Assembly (NCBI GenBank): GCA_902465105.1 | Contig: CABQLM010000004.1 | Span: 1-64,000, forward strand | Length of the DNA: 64,000 nucleotides | Reading direction: 5' to 3' | DNA from: an uncultured Collinsella sp. | Lineage (GTDB): Bacteria > Actinomycetota > Coriobacteriia > Coriobacteriales > Coriobacteriaceae | Part shown: piece after piece, positions 35,555 through 49,592 of the stretch | Layout of the letters: the number at the start of each line of letters is the position of its first letter | Numbering within the stretch: the first letter of the stretch is position 1 | Made by a program: the position numbers and the translations under genes | Notes under the pieces: generated by a model | Told to the model about the DNA's origin: nothing | The model's database searches: none | The model's input: the letters and a program-made list of their open reading frames with translations, nothing else

Positions 35555-35581
35555 GGCCGCTTCCCCTAGTAGGAAGCGGCC
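35555..35581 (-). terminator. Terminator of the sigma/anti-sigma operon
   Basis: GGCCGCTTCC with GGAAGCGGCC; minus strand continues TATTTTG. It starts 8 bp after the stop codon of the anti-sigma-like gene. Confidence 0.85.
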
Positions 35582-35588
35582 CCAAATC

Positions 35589-36665
35589 TTACGAATAGAC
35601 GATGGTAAAGGGTACTTCTGTTTCGGTCTCTCCTGTTGACGTGCACCTCGTGCCCTCAAGCGTTACTGAGACCACTTGGTCGGCATCGATCAACTTCGTT
35701 GGCACCCAGATGTTCTCTCCGCTATTGCGCGCATAAGAAAAATATAAGTTGAACACCCCTGCGTAGTCATCTTCGATAATCTGCTCCGATCCATCCTTGT
35801 AGCTGACGGTCAGCTTATTATCAACTGCTTCATAGCCCAAATCATCGATGTGCGTCTGGATGGAAAACGGGCTAATCTCAAGAGGCGAGTCACCGGAGTG
35901 AAGCTCCTTGGTCTCGACGTGCTCTCCAACGCTAAACTCGGGCGTCGATGCTTCGAACAGTTTCGCGTCCTCACCTTCGCCCTCGGTCCACTGGATATTC
36001 CAGGTGACCGCATGTTGCAAACCTCGCTCGCGATCCATAGAAGCAAAGTACATCGTGCCATTAATGACAGTATCGCTTGATGCGTCCTTATCAATGGTGC
36101 AGCGTGTGTCAGCCCATTCCTCGCCGAACTTCATGTCGGGCGTGCCGATGCTCTGTTCTTCTTCACCATAGAGAACAAGTTCGCCTGTCTCTGCTGCCTG
36201 CTTGTAGTAGTTAACGCCATTTGGATTGGACAATGTAAACGTCACGGCTCCGCAGCCGTTTTTATCGATAGCCATCTCATGGATATCGAGCGTATAGCCG
36301 TTGCCCTCGACGGACAGATTAACCTCCTGGACTGCACCCTCCAAGCTTTGGGGCGCGATGCCATCACCAAACTCTCTGGTGTAGGTATATTTAGTCCCCG
36401 ATGAGCCGCCGTTGGTCCAGGTAATGGAATCCCCGTTGCCGTGGTTTCCCCAAGCTGAGGCAAAATAGCTGGAATTGACAACGGCGTAGGCGACCCCTCC
36501 GGTCGCCAACACTCCGGCAAGACATCCGATTACGGCAACATACAGAGGCTTCGCGTGGCCCTTTCGATGGAGCGGCTCACCCGCAGCGGTATTTAGGACG
36601 CGATCTGCAAGATCGCTATCGGCTTGGATGGACTCGAAGGCCTGCTTGATTTGATTGGATTTCAC
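35589..36665 (-). CDS. Membrane anti-sigma-like protein (DUF4179-type), partner of the ECF sigma factor
   Basis: A 358-residue protein: a cytosolic N-terminus of about 38 residues, one membrane segment (PLYVAVIGCLAGVLATGGVA, about 41-60), then an extracytoplasmic domain with beta-rich repeats (NLSVEGNGYTLDIHEMAIDK; VTLEGTRCTSTGETE). This layout and the 50-bp overlap with an ECF sigma gene match anti-sigma factors of the DUF4179 group. The cytosolic part probably holds the sigma factor and the outer domain senses an unknown signal. No HRT-type zinc motif is visible. Confidence 0.72.
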   Translation of the reverse strand: MKSNQIKQAFESIQADSDLADRVLNTAAGEPLHRKGHAKPLYVAVIGCLAGVLATGGVAYAVVNSSYFASAWGNHGNGDSITWTNGGSSGTKYTYTREFGDGIAPQSLEGAVQEVNLSVEGNGYTLDIHEMAIDKNGCGAVTFTLSNPNGVNYYKQAAETGELVLYGEEEQSIGTPDMKFGEEWADTRCTIDKDASSDTVINGTMYFASMDRERGLQHAVTWNIQWTEGEGEDAKLFEASTPEFSVGEHVETKELHSGDSPLEISPFSIQTHIDDLGYEAVDNKLTVSYKDGSEQIIEDDYAGVFNLYFSYARNSGENIWVPTKLIDADQVVSVTLEGTRCTSTGETETEVPFTIVYS

Positions 36666-37134
36666 GGTCGCCCTCCTCTAGGATAAACTTGAGCTTCGAT
36701 CTGCCGCGAGCTAAACGCGTTCGAACAGTCGCGGCTGGCACATGCAATAACTCGGCAATCTCTGAGGTCGAAAAGCCCAGATAGTAATAGAGCACAAGAG
36801 GAATACGGAATCGTTCCGGAAGTCGCATAACGTCTGACAGGACAGCCCTGGTCTCATCCTGCGCTACCGAGAGCGAATCGACCAGGTTCTCAATATCCTC
36901 CACGCGCCTCCACGGCTTTCGAAAGAGCGATTTGCATTCATTGATCGTGACCCGGATAAGCCATCGGCGAAGATGCTCCCAACTCTCAAATTGTGTATCG
37001 CTTTTAAGCAACTTAAGAAAGACATCTTGGGCAACATCGTCGGCATCGGCGCGATCGCGCAGGTACGTCAATGCGATCCGAAACACGACATCCCGGTGAT
37101 CTTCGACCGCCTGTCTAAATGCTTGTTCTTCCAT
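36616..37134 (-). CDS. ECF-type RNA polymerase sigma factor
   Basis: A 172-residue sigma-70 family protein. Region 2 is DVVFRIALTYLRDRADADDV and DVFLKLLKS; region 4 is RFRIPLVLYYYLGFSTSEIA with VPAATVRTRLARGRSKL as recognition helix. There is no region 1 or 3, which defines ECF factors. ATG at 37134 has GGAGG 5 nt upstream. It overlaps the anti-sigma-like gene by 50 bp, so the two are made together. Regulon unknown. Confidence 0.88.
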   Translation of the reverse strand: MEEQAFRQAVEDHRDVVFRIALTYLRDRADADDVAQDVFLKLLKSDTQFESWEHLRRWLIRVTINECKSLFRKPWRRVEDIENLVDSLSVAQDETRAVLSDVMRLPERFRIPLVLYYYLGFSTSEIAELLHVPAATVRTRLARGRSKLKFILEEGDREIQSNQAGLRVHPSR

Positions 37135-37224
37135 AATCACCTCCCGGTGACGTTAATGATTCTTGCTGAGGCCCTCACCATAGATACGCTTTGACCGAAC
37201 GGAATGTTTCAAATTCAAGCAGGA

Positions 37225-37264
37225 AAAACCTACCAAAATAAACCGTCCCTTTTTGGCAGGTTTT
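37225..37264. repeat. Hairpin repeat, inverted copy of 8684-8720
   Basis: AAAACCTACCAAAA pairs with TTTTTGGCAGGTTTT; the loop holds CCGTCCC, complement of the GGGAC core. It lies between the rpoC terminator and the sigma factor gene. Confidence 0.7.
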
Positions 37265-37275
37265 CTTCAACAAAA

Positions 37276-37308
37276 AAGACCCGCTCCCCTGTTGGGGAGC
37301 GGGTCTTT
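37276..37308. terminator. Terminator of rpoBC
   Basis: AAAGACCCGCTCCCC pairs perfectly with GGGGAGCGGGTCTTT around TGTT; the minus strand continues TTTG. It lies 26 bp after rpoC. Confidence 0.93.
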
Positions 37309-37334
37309 GGAAGGGCGGTTAACGTACTAGGAAA

Positions 37335-41819
<4,485 letters not shown>

Positions 41820-44800
41820 CTACTCCTTATCAGTGGTCGTGGCGGCGACAGCCTCGGGTGCCTCGGCGGTCTCGGCATCCTGGGCCTCGACGTCGGCGTC
41901 AACGCCGGCGAGCGCAGCCAGGTCGTCGAGAGCGGAGGTCTCCTCGGCGGTCACAGGGGCGGAGGCGTCCTCGTCGGCATCGTGCATGGGCTCGATGTCC
42001 AGCGCGAGGGAACGGATCTCCTTGACGAGAACCTTGAAGGACTCGGGGATACCCGGGACCGGAACATTCTCGCCCTTGACGATGGACTCGTAGGTCTTGA
42101 CGCGGCCCACGGTATCGTCGGACTTGACGGTCAGGATCTCCTGAAGGACGTTGGAAGCACCGTATGCGTACAGTGCCCAAACTTCCATCTCGCCGAAGCG
42201 CTGGCCGCCAAACTGTGCCTTGCCGCCCAGCGCCTTGCCGCCCAGCGGCTGCTGGGTAACCAGGCTGTAAGGGCCGGTCGAACGAGCGTGGATCTTGTCG
42301 TCGACCATGTGGCCGAGCTTGAGGATGTAGGACGTACCCACGGTAATGGGCTCGCGGAACTCCTCGCCGGTGCGGCCGTCGAACAGACGGGTCTTGCCGC
42401 GCTCGTCAAGCTGGGTGACAAACTCGGGGCGCATGTGATCGCCAAAGGCAGCGGTGGCCTTGTTGAGCATGTTCTTGTTGGCGCGACGGATGACCTCGGC
42501 GATCTCGTCCTCCTTGGCGCCGTCGAAGACGGGCGTCGCGGTGAAGAACGGACCGGGGACATACTTGTCGGAGTCGGCATCCTCGGTATCCCAACCGCAG
42601 GCAGCAGCCCAGCCAAGGTGGCACTCGAGCAGCTGGCCGACGTTCATACGCGAAGGAACGCCCAGCGGGTTGAGGATGACGTCGATCGGGGTACCGTCAG
42701 CCATGTAGGGCATGTCCTCGACCGGCAGAACGTTACAGATAACGCCCTTGTTGCCGTGGCGGCCGGCGATCTTATCGCCCTGCTGGATCTTACGACGCTG
42801 GGCGACGTAGACGCGCACCTGCTCGTTGACGCCGGGGGCCAGGTCGTCGCCGTTCTCGCGGCTAAAGCGGACGACGTCGATGACGCGACCGTAAGCGCCG
42901 TGAGGCATCTTAAGGGAGGTGTCGCGAACGTCGTGGGCCTTGGCACCGAAGATGGCGCGCAGCAGGCGCTCCTCGGCGGTCAGAGCGCTCTCGCCCTTAG
43001 GCGTGACCTTGCCGACCAGGATGTCGCCAGGGCCGACCTCGGCGCCGATGCGAATGATGCCGTCCTCGTCGAGGTTGGCAAGCATGTCCTCGGAGAGATT
43101 CGGGATCTCGCGGGTGATCTCCTCGGGGCCGAGCTTGGTGTCGCGGGCGTCGATCTCGTGACGGGTGATGTTGATGGTCGTCAGCAGGTCCTCGGCCACC
43201 AGGCGCTCGGACACGACGATACCGTCCTCGTAGTTGAAGCCTTCCCACGGCATGTAGGCCACGGTGAGGTTCTGGCCCAGTGCGAGCTCGCCGTGATCGG
43301 TCGAAGGACCGTCGGCCAGAGGCTCGCCCTGCTCAACGGTGTCACCGACGCGCACGAGCGGACGGTGGTTGATGCAGGTGGACTGGTTAGAACGCTGGTA
43401 CTTGGCCAGGTGATACTCGTCCATGCCGCCGGCATGCTTGACGATGATCTTGGCGGCGTCGGCAAAGATGACCTCGCCGGCGTTCTTGGCCAGGGTGACC
43501 TCGCCGGAGTCCAGGGCAGCGCGACGCTCCATGCCGGTGCCCACGTAGGGAGCGGCAGGATGAACCAGCGGCACGGCCTGACGCTGCATGTTGGCGCCCA
43601 TCAGGGCACGGTTGGCGTCGTCGTTTTCCAGGAACGGGATCATTGCGGTAGCGACCGAAACCACCGGGATCAGCGTGGCTGCGACGGAGAGCATCTGACG
43701 CGGCGAGACGTCCATGTAGTCGACGTCCTCGACGGGCACGTCGGCAGGAGCGCCGAAGGAGCCGTCGAAGTCGCGGGTACGGGCGATCACAGTGTGCGGG
43801 CGAACAATCTTGCCCTCGGCATCGGTCGTGATGAACTCGTTGGTCTTGGGATCGAGCGGCGTGTTGGCCGGCGCGATGACGTGCTTCTCTTCCTCGTCAG
43901 CGGTCATCCAGTCGATCTGGTCGGTGGCAACGCCGTTCTCGACGCGGCGGAACGGAGCCTCGATGAAGCCGTACTCGTTGACGCGGGCGTAGAGGGCAAG
44001 CGAGCCGATCAGGCCGATGTTGGGGCCTTCGGGGGTCTCGATCGGGCACATGCGGCTGTAGTGCGAGTTGTGAACGTCGCGGACGGCCGTCGGCACGTTG
44101 GTGCGGCGGCTGGAGCCCGACTTGTGGCCGGCAAGACCGCCAGGGCCGAGTGCGGACAGACGGCGCTTGTGGGTCAGACCGGTCAGGGGGTTCGCCTGGT
44201 CCATGAACTGCGAGAGCTGCGAGGAACCGAAGAACTCCTTGATGGAGGCCACGATCGGACGGATGTTGATGAGCGACTGCGGGGTGATCTCGTCGATGTC
44301 CTGGGAGCTCATGCGCTCACGGACGACGCGCTCCATACGGCTCATGCCGATACGGAACTGGTTGGCGACGAGCTCGCCGACGGTGCGGATGCGGCGGTTG
44401 CCAAAGTGGTCGATGTCGTCGACCTTGAAGCCCTGCTCGCCGGCAGCGAGGGACAGGAGGTAGCGCAGCGTAGCGACGATATCCTCGTCGGTGAGCACCG
44501 TGACCTCTTCCTCGGTGGTGAGGTTGAGCTTCTTGTTGACCTTGTAGCGACCGACGCGGGCCAGATCGTAGCGCTGCGGGTTGAAGAGCAGACCCTCGAG
44601 CAGGCTGCGGGAAGCATCCACGGTGGGAGGCTCGCCCGGGCGCAGACGACGGTAGATCTCGATGAGGGCGTCCTCGCGAGTGAGGGCGGTATCGCGCTCA
44701 AGGGTGCGCTTGATCACATCGGAGTTGCCGAGCAGCTCGATGATGTCGTCGTTGGTGACGGCGATGCCAAGGGCGCGCAGGAACATCGTGGCGCTCTGCT

Positions 44801-45356
44801 TGCGCTTACGGTCGATGGAGACCATGAGCTGGTCGCGCTTGTCGACCTCGAACTCGAGCCAGGCACCGCGGGACGGGATGATCTGAGCCTTGTAGATCTG
44901 CTTGCCCGAATCCATCTCGGAGCTGTAGTACACGCCCGGGGAACGGACGAGCTGCGAGACGACGATACGCTCGGTACCGTTGATGATGAAGGTGCCCTGA
45001 TCAGTCATCATGGGGAAGTCACCCATAAAGACGAGCTGCTCCTTGATCTCGCCGGTCTCCTTGTTGGTGAGACGGACGTCGGTCAGAAGCGGAGCCTGAT
45101 AGGTCATATCCTTCTCGCGGCACTCCTCGACGGTGTGCGCGGGGTCGCCGAACTGATGCTCGCCGAAGGTAACCTCGAGAACATGGTTCTGGCTCTGGAT
45201 GGGGCTGGATTCCTTGAACGCCTCACGAAGGCCCTCGTCCTTAAAACGCTCAAAGGATTCCCTTTGAACAGAGATAAGGTTGGGGAGCTCCATGGCCTCC
45301 GGGATTTTCCCGAAGCTGACGCGCTTGCGCTCAGTGGCAGTGTATGCGTAGGTCAC
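41820..45356 (-). CDS. rpoB: DNA-directed RNA polymerase beta subunit
   Basis: An 1178-residue beta. The rifampicin pocket is wild type in appearance ([32 protein letters not shown]). GTG at 45356 has AAGGAGG upstream. One abnormality: near the C-terminus the universally conserved [18 protein letters not shown] reads [18 protein letters not shown], a 5-residue repeat from a 15-bp duplication (42217-42246). Such an insertion in the catalytic region would be expected to harm the enzyme, so it is probably a sequence error. The C-terminus is acidic. Confidence 0.98.
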   Translation of the reverse strand: MTYAYTATERKRVSFGKIPEAMELPNLISVQRESFERFKDEGLREAFKESSPIQSQNHVLEVTFGEHQFGDPAHTVEECREKDMTYQAPLLTDVRLTNKETGEIKEQLVFMGDFPMMTDQGTFIINGTERIVVSQLVRSPGVYYSSEMDSGKQIYKAQIIPSRGAWLEFEVDKRDQLMVSIDRKRKQSATMFLRALGIAVTNDDIIELLGNSDVIKRTLERDTALTREDALIEIYRRLRPGEPPTVDASRSLLEGLLFNPQRYDLARVGRYKVNKKLNLTTEEEVTVLTDEDIVATLRYLLSLAAGEQGFKVDDIDHFGNRRIRTVGELVANQFRIGMSRMERVVRERMSSQDIDEITPQSLINIRPIVASIKEFFGSSQLSQFMDQANPLTGLTHKRRLSALGPGGLAGHKSGSSRRTNVPTAVRDVHNSHYSRMCPIETPEGPNIGLIGSLALYARVNEYGFIEAPFRRVENGVATDQIDWMTADEEEKHVIAPANTPLDPKTNEFITTDAEGKIVRPHTVIARTRDFDGSFGAPADVPVEDVDYMDVSPRQMLSVAATLIPVVSVATAMIPFLENDDANRALMGANMQRQAVPLVHPAAPYVGTGMERRAALDSGEVTLAKNAGEVIFADAAKIIVKHAGGMDEYHLAKYQRSNQSTCINHRPLVRVGDTVEQGEPLADGPSTDHGELALGQNLTVAYMPWEGFNYEDGIVVSERLVAEDLLTTINITRHEIDARDTKLGPEEITREIPNLSEDMLANLDEDGIIRIGAEVGPGDILVGKVTPKGESALTAEERLLRAIFGAKAHDVRDTSLKMPHGAYGRVIDVVRFSRENGDDLAPGVNEQVRVYVAQRRKIQQGDKIAGRHGNKGVICNVLPVEDMPYMADGTPIDVILNPLGVPSRMNVGQLLECHLGWAAACGWDTEDADSDKYVPGPFFTATPVFDGAKEDEIAEVIRRANKNMLNKATAAFGDHMRPEFVTQLDERGKTRLFDGRTGEEFREPITVGTSYILKLGHMVDDKIHARSTGPYSLVTQQPLGGKALGGKAQFGGQRFGEMEVWALYAYGASNVLQEILTVKSDDTVGRVKTYESIVKGENVPVPGIPESFKVLVKEIRSLALDIEPMHDADEDASAPVTAEETSALDDLAALAGVDADVEAQDAETAEAPEAVAATTTDKE
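42217..42246. repeat. 15-bp in-frame tandem duplication in rpoB
   Basis: GCCTTGCCGCCCAGC occurs twice in a row, adding LGGKA inside an invariant motif. Confidence 0.95.
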
Positions 45357-45429
45357 CAGGTTTTTCCTCCTTCACGGAAATGCTCGGTGGGTTGGCGAGG
45401 CATAGCTTCGCCAGTTATCGCAACCTAAT

Positions 45430-45457
45430 AGTTTATCAGGTACCGACCGTTGGGCAA
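45430..45457 (-). promoter_or_regulatory. rpoB promoter candidate
   Basis: On the minus strand TTGCCC (complement of 45452-45457), 16 bp, then TAAACT (complement of 45430-45435), 74 bp before rpoB. Further upstream, 45505-45535, ATATGTGT and ACACATGT form an operator-like dyad. Confidence 0.55.
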
Positions 45458-45590
45458 GAAAAGCCTTGACGCGATTGAGTTTTTGGAGTAGCAAAGTTTT
45501 TCATCAGAGAATACGCAGGTAGACATATGTGTAGCGAACACATGTTCATATATTTTCTGTGAACGGAGGACTGGCAATCGCAGCTCTTAT

Positions 45591-45623
45591 AAAAAACGGG
45601 CGCGAACCGAAGTCCGCACCCGT
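45591..45623 (-). terminator. Terminator of galU
   Basis: Minus strand ACGGGTGCGGAC pairs with GTTCGCGCCCGT around TTCG (two wobble pairs), followed by TTTTTT. It lies 21 bp after galU. Confidence 0.9.
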
Positions 45624-45643
45624 AAATGTCGATGACCGAAGGC

Positions 45644-46561
45644 TTACTTGCGCATCAAGCCGCCGCGCTCGTCGATGGCGTCCCAGAAGGCGTCGGCAAA
45701 GCGAGGGTCGCTTGCGGCCATAAGGGCATTGGTTGCCATCCAGCCAGACGGGGTACCGGTATCGTAGCCCGAAAGCGGATCGATGACGACGGCGTACATT
45801 GCCTCGCGGTCGAGCGAGCGTGCCATGGCATCGGTCAGCTGAATCTCGCCACCCTTGCCGGCCTGCTGATCGGCAAGCAGGTCCATGACCAGCGGGCTGA
45901 GCAGGTAGCGGCCGACGATGTAGAGGTTGGAGGGAGCCTCCTCGGCAGAGGGCTTCTCAACCAGGCCGGAAACACGCCACACCGAGCCGGGCTCGTCATC
46001 GGCAGCGTCATCGGCGCCGTCAAGCGAACCCACGCGCTCGCCGGCAATCACACCGTAGCGGCTGACTTCCTCGGGAGCGCACGCGGCAACGGCGATAACC
46101 GAAGCGCCACCGTGCTCCTTGGAGACGGCGAGCATCTTGTCGCAGATGTCACGGTTAGGCACAACGTAGTCGCCCAGAAGAACCAGGAAGTTCTCCCCCG
46201 CCACAGCGTCGGCGGCAGAGCGAATGGCATGACCGAGGCCCTTGGGCTCGTACTGATAACGGAAGTCGACCGGCATACCGCCCGCATGGGCAACGGCATC
46301 GGCGTAGGCGTCCTTACCGCGCTCGCGAAGCAGGTTCTCGAGCGAACGGTCGGGCTGGAAGTAGCTCAGCAGCTCGGGCTTGCCGGGAGAGGTGACGATG
46401 ATGGCGTCGTCGACCTCTTCGGGAGCAAGCGCCTCCTCAACGACATACTGGATGACGGGCTTGTCGAGCACCGGCAGCATCTCTTTGGGCGTGCACTTGG
46501 TGCCCGGCAGAAAACGCGTGCCAAGACCGGCGGCGGGGATGATTGCCTTCATATTATTCAA
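45644..46561 (-). CDS. galU: UTP--glucose-1-phosphate uridylyltransferase
   Basis: A 305-residue GalU: the nucleotide loop AIIPAAGLGTRFLPGTKCTP, MLPVLDKPVIQYVVEEAL, LGHAIRSAADAVAGENFLVL with LLGD for metal binding, and VEKPSAEEAPSNL. It makes UDP-glucose for cell-envelope polysaccharide and galactose use. TTG at 46561 has AAAGGA 5 nt upstream; ATG 46552 is the alternative. It stands alone between rpoB and rplL. Confidence 0.94.
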   Translation of the reverse strand: MNNMKAIIPAAGLGTRFLPGTKCTPKEMLPVLDKPVIQYVVEEALAPEEVDDAIIVTSPGKPELLSYFQPDRSLENLLRERGKDAYADAVAHAGGMPVDFRYQYEPKGLGHAIRSAADAVAGENFLVLLGDYVVPNRDICDKMLAVSKEHGGASVIAVAACAPEEVSRYGVIAGERVGSLDGADDAADDEPGSVWRVSGLVEKPSAEEAPSNLYIVGRYLLSPLVMDLLADQQAGKGGEIQLTDAMARSLDREAMYAVVIDPLSGYDTGTPSGWMATNALMAASDPRFADAFWDAIDERGGLMRK

Positions 46562-46792
46562 GGATCCTTTCGCAGGCGCAAATGCGCCCTGTGCGTGCAG
46601 CGCAAGCGCCGCAGACCAAATTGCGATTCATCGTATGTTAACGCCGGGAGCCGGCATCGCCGCAGGCAAATGCGATTCTTCAGCAGGTCAACGCAAATTA
46701 TTGCAGGAATGATGGGTTTGCTCCAGCCATCAGGCCACCAGCTTGCGTGTAAGACGAACAAGGAATCGTGCAGATTCGCAGCGTTCCAGAGC

Positions 46793-46829
46793 AAAATAAA
46801 AGACGGGGTCCGCAATGCGAACCCCGTCT
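46793..46829 (-). terminator. Terminator of rplJL
   Basis: AGACGGGGTTC with GACCCCGTCT-type pairing, then TTTTATTTT on the minus strand, 28 bp after rplL. Confidence 0.9.
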
Positions 46830-46856
46830 GCAAAGAAATCTGGCGAGAAAGCCTGA

Positions 46857-47234
46857 TTACTTGAGGGTGACAGCAGCGCCAGCAGCCTCGAGCTTCTCCT
46901 TGGCAGCCTCGGCGTCCTCCTTCTTGGCACCCTCGAGAACAGCCTTGGGAGCGCCCTCGACGACCTCCTTGGCCTCCTTCAGGCCAAGGCTGGTGAGCTC
47001 ACGGACGGCCTTGATGACCTGGATCTTGTTGTCGCCGAAGCCCTCGAGCACGACGTCAAACTCGGTCTTCTCCTCGGCCTCAGCAGCGCCAGCAGCGGGA
47101 GCGGCGACAACGGCGGCAGGAGCAGCGGCGGAAACGCCGAAGGTGTCCTCGATAGCCTTGACGAGCTCGGAAGCCTCGAGAAGGGTCATTTCCTTAAGAG
47201 CATCGATGATCTCATCGGTGGTAAGCTTAGCCAT
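46857..47234 (-). CDS. rplL: 50S ribosomal protein L7/L12
   Basis: A 125-residue L7/L12: N-terminal dimer helix ([20 protein letters not shown]), Ala-rich hinge, and factor-binding domain ([20 protein letters not shown], then [17 protein letters not shown]). ATG 47234 has AAAGGAC upstream. It forms the stalk with L10. Confidence 0.97.
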   Translation of the reverse strand: MAKLTTDEIIDALKEMTLLEASELVKAIEDTFGVSAAAPAAVVAAPAAGAAEAEEKTEFDVVLEGFGDNKIQVIKAVRELTSLGLKEAKEVVEGAPKAVLEGAKKEDAEAAKEKLEAAGAAVTLK

Positions 47235-47336
47235 TTCTAAGTCCTTTCGGTTTCCGTGCATGTGCACGGAGATCAGTTAAAACACGGCGCGAATGCGCCA
47301 GGGGTGCGGCGTTGCCGCCGCGGGTGAAAACAGCGA

Positions 47337-47858
47337 CTAGGCTGCCTTCTGCTCGGAGACCTGCTGGATCGAACGAGCGAGACCAGAGGAAACGCCGTTG
47401 ACGCAGACAGCGATGTCGCGAGCGAAACCGGAGATGAGACCGGCGATCTGGCCGAGAAGCTGATCCTTGGTGGGCAGCTCGGCGATAGCCTTAACATCAT
47501 CAGCGGAAACGGCCTTGCCGTCGGAGATACCGCCCTTGATCTCAAGGACGCCCTTGGACTGAGCGGAGAAGTCCTTAAGGGCCTTAGCGGCCTCGACCGG
47601 CTCGGTCTCGTAGAACACATAAGCGACGGGGCCGGCGAGGATCTCGTCGAGCTCGGGCTGCTCCTGGTTCTTGAGAGCGATCTTGACCAGGTTGTTCTTG
47701 TAGACCTTCATCTCGGCGCCGCACTCGCGAAGCTGATGACGCAGCTCCTGAGCCTGCTTAACCGTCAGACCGTTGTAGTTGACGACGAACAGACCGGCGT
47801 TCTCGGCGATACGGGACTCGATCTCTGCAACCTTGTCGATTTTGTACTGCTGGGGCAT
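47337..47858 (-). CDS. rplJ: 50S ribosomal protein L10
   Basis: A 173-residue L10: KVAEIESRIAENAGLFVVNY, GLTVKQAQELRHQLRECGAE, and C-terminal helices for L12 binding. The L10-L12 complex usually represses its own operon through the leader RNA; a matching attenuator lies at 47924-47960. rplL follows after 102 bp. Confidence 0.97.
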   Translation of the reverse strand: MPQQYKIDKVAEIESRIAENAGLFVVNYNGLTVKQAQELRHQLRECGAEMKVYKNNLVKIALKNQEQPELDEILAGPVAYVFYETEPVEAAKALKDFSAQSKGVLEIKGGISDGKAVSADDVKAIAELPTKDQLLGQIAGLISGFARDIAVCVNGVSSGLARSIQQVSEQKAA

Positions 47859-47923
47859 GAATTACACCTCCTCGAATTCTTTCCGGGCACGGTCCGCCAC
47901 AAGGACGTGACGGGGGCATGTCC

Positions 47924-48068
47924 AAAAAGAAAGCCCCCGCGCTGCATGAGCGACGGGGGCGAGAAGACATATCTACTCGACCACCTCGGCTGGCGGGATA
48001 TCCCATTAAGCTTGCGGGCGATGCCCGTTTGCGCCGGCTGTCTCTGGCAGCGGATTCGTGCGTGAACC
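47924..48068 (-). promoter_or_regulatory. L10 leader with intrinsic terminator/attenuator
   Basis: The transcript from the promoter at 48075-48103 would have a leader of about 210 nt. Near its end GCCCCCGTCGCT pairs with AGCG-CGGGGGC (47933-47960) and is followed by TTTCTTTTT, an intrinsic terminator 75 bp before rplJ. Just after it, GCCCCCGTCACGTCC could pair with the GGGGGC of the terminator and exclude it. Ribosomal L10 leaders of this kind are known from Firmicutes and Actinobacteria. Confidence 0.65.
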
Positions 48069-48074
48069 GAAAGT

Positions 48075-48103
48075 ATTATGGCGGGGACCCCGGCGTCGGT
48101 CAA
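48075..48103 (-). promoter_or_regulatory. rplJL promoter
   Basis: On the minus strand TTGACC (complement of 48098-48103), exactly 17 bp, CATAAT (complement of 48075-48080). The -35 box lies in the outer arm of long hairpin 3. Confidence 0.8.
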
Positions 48104-48303
48104 CGGGCGCGAGGATTCGTACACAAACCCTGCATACGCTCCGGCCGGGAGGGGCAGGGCGAGTTTTCCGCTCGGTCAAGTCCTGGGCTCGCACGAAGGC
48201 CACATTAAGTGGCCTTCGGCTCGTGCGGAATCTACGGAAAACTCGCCCTGCCCCTCCCGGCCGGAGCTACGGTAACTCTGCTGCGAATCCTCGTGTCCGT
48301 TGA
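48100..48303. repeat. Long hairpin element 3, upstream of rplJ
   Basis: Perfect 33-bp arms 48138-48170 and 48235-48267 enclose a 64-bp core with GCTCGCACGAAGGCCACATT at its centre, an AAGGCCAC/GTGGCCTT inner stem and CTCGTGCGGAA. An outer arm is also paired, 48100-48119 with 48284-48303 (18 of 20), separated by an internal loop. The core is shared with elements 1 and 2, the arms are not. The 504-bp gap 47859-48362 holds only this element, the promoter and the leader. Confidence 0.92.
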
Positions 48304-48362
48304 GCGACGCGCCCCACGCATAACCCTTGTGTCGGTGGGCTGATATGTTGCATCCCTGAGGA

Positions 48363-49499
48363 CTACAAAGTCGAAATGAAGGTGGACAGGCGATTTAGGC
48401 CTTCGTCCAGGTTTTCATCGCTCACGCAGTAGCTGAGGCGGATGTGGCCTTCGGTTCCAAAGCAGTCTCCGGGGACCAAGGCTACGTTTGCTTCTTTGAT
48501 GGCTTTGATGCAGAAGTCTTCGCTTGTTAGGCCGAATTGTTTGATGCTGGGGAAGGCGTAGAAGGCTCCTGCGGGTTCTACGACGTCGAGGCCCATGTTA
48601 TTAAGGGCTGCGAGCACGCGTTCGCGGCGGGCTCGGTAGACTTTGAGCATGGGGGTTGGGTCGACGGTCAGGGCTCGGGCCGCAGCGTCCATCTCAAAGG
48701 AGACGGCGCTCGATACTAGGTATTGGTGGGCTTTTGCGATCTCGGCGATGACGGGGGCTGCCGCTGCGAGCCAGCCCAGGCGCCAGCCGGTCATGGCCCA
48801 GGGCTTGGAGAAGCTCTCGATAACTACCGTCTGCTCGCGAAGTTCTGGGTGGCGCTGGGCAAAGCGCTCGTAGCCATCCACGTAGACCAAGCGGTTGTAT
48901 ACGTCGTCGCAGACCACGTAGACGCCCGTCTGCTTCGCCACACGCGCCACGGCGTCGAGCGATGCCGCGTTGAGGATGCAGCCCGTAGGATTGTTGGGCG
49001 AGCAGATGACGATGGCCTTGGTCGCCGGCGTCACGCAAGCACGAAGTGCCTCCTCATCAATCTGGAATTGCGCAGGCTCCGTATCCAAAAAGACCGCTTT
49101 GGCGTGATTGGCCACGACGATGCTCTCGTACAGGCCAAAGGCCGGCGTGGGGATGACGACCTCGTCGCCGGGGTTGAGCATAGCCATGAATGTTGCCGAC
49201 AGGGCCTCGGTCGCGCCGTCGGTCAGGATGACCTCATCGGCGGAAAACGCCAGGCCCGCATCTCCCATGTAGGCAGACAACGCCTCACGCAGGGCGGGGC
49301 GACCGTTGTTGGGCGGATAGTGCGTATCGCCGCGGTCCAACGAAGCGGTTACCTCGGTGCTAATCACATCGGGCGTAGGAAAATCGGGTTCGCCGAGCGC
49401 AAGCGCGATGCACCCTGGGTGCTGGGCGGCGAGCGCGTTAATCCGACGGATGCCGGAAGGCTTGAGCGTGGCAAGCGAGGTGTTCATGGGCAGACGCAT
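48363..49499 (-). CDS. Pyridoxal-phosphate aminotransferase, class I/II
   Basis: A 378-residue fold-type I aminotransferase. LALGEPDFPTPDVI at the N-terminus, DGATEALSATFMAMLNPGDE, ICSPNNPTGCILN, and the PLP-binding Lys in IESFSKPWAMTGWRLGWLAA; Arg for the carboxylate in HIRLSYCVSDE. Closest in look to aspartate/aromatic aminotransferases of Gram-positives; the amino acid used is not predictable. AAAGGAACGCC precedes the ATG. Monocistronic by layout. Confidence 0.87.
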   Translation of the reverse strand: MRLPMNTSLATLKPSGIRRINALAAQHPGCIALALGEPDFPTPDVISTEVTASLDRGDTHYPPNNGRPALREALSAYMGDAGLAFSADEVILTDGATEALSATFMAMLNPGDEVVIPTPAFGLYESIVVANHAKAVFLDTEPAQFQIDEEALRACVTPATKAIVICSPNNPTGCILNAASLDAVARVAKQTGVYVVCDDVYNRLVYVDGYERFAQRHPELREQTVVIESFSKPWAMTGWRLGWLAAAAPVIAEIAKAHQYLVSSAVSFEMDAAARALTVDPTPMLKVYRARRERVLAALNNMGLDVVEPAGAFYAFPSIKQFGLTSEDFCIKAIKEANVALVPGDCFGTEGHIRLSYCVSDENLDEGLNRLSTFISTL

Positions 49500-49592
49500 G
49501 GCGTTCCTTTCGTAAGGGTTGCACTAGGATAGCGCGGCGGGGCGCCGCCAGACGGTGTAACCTAAACGGAAACCAACCGGAAAGGAGGCGGC

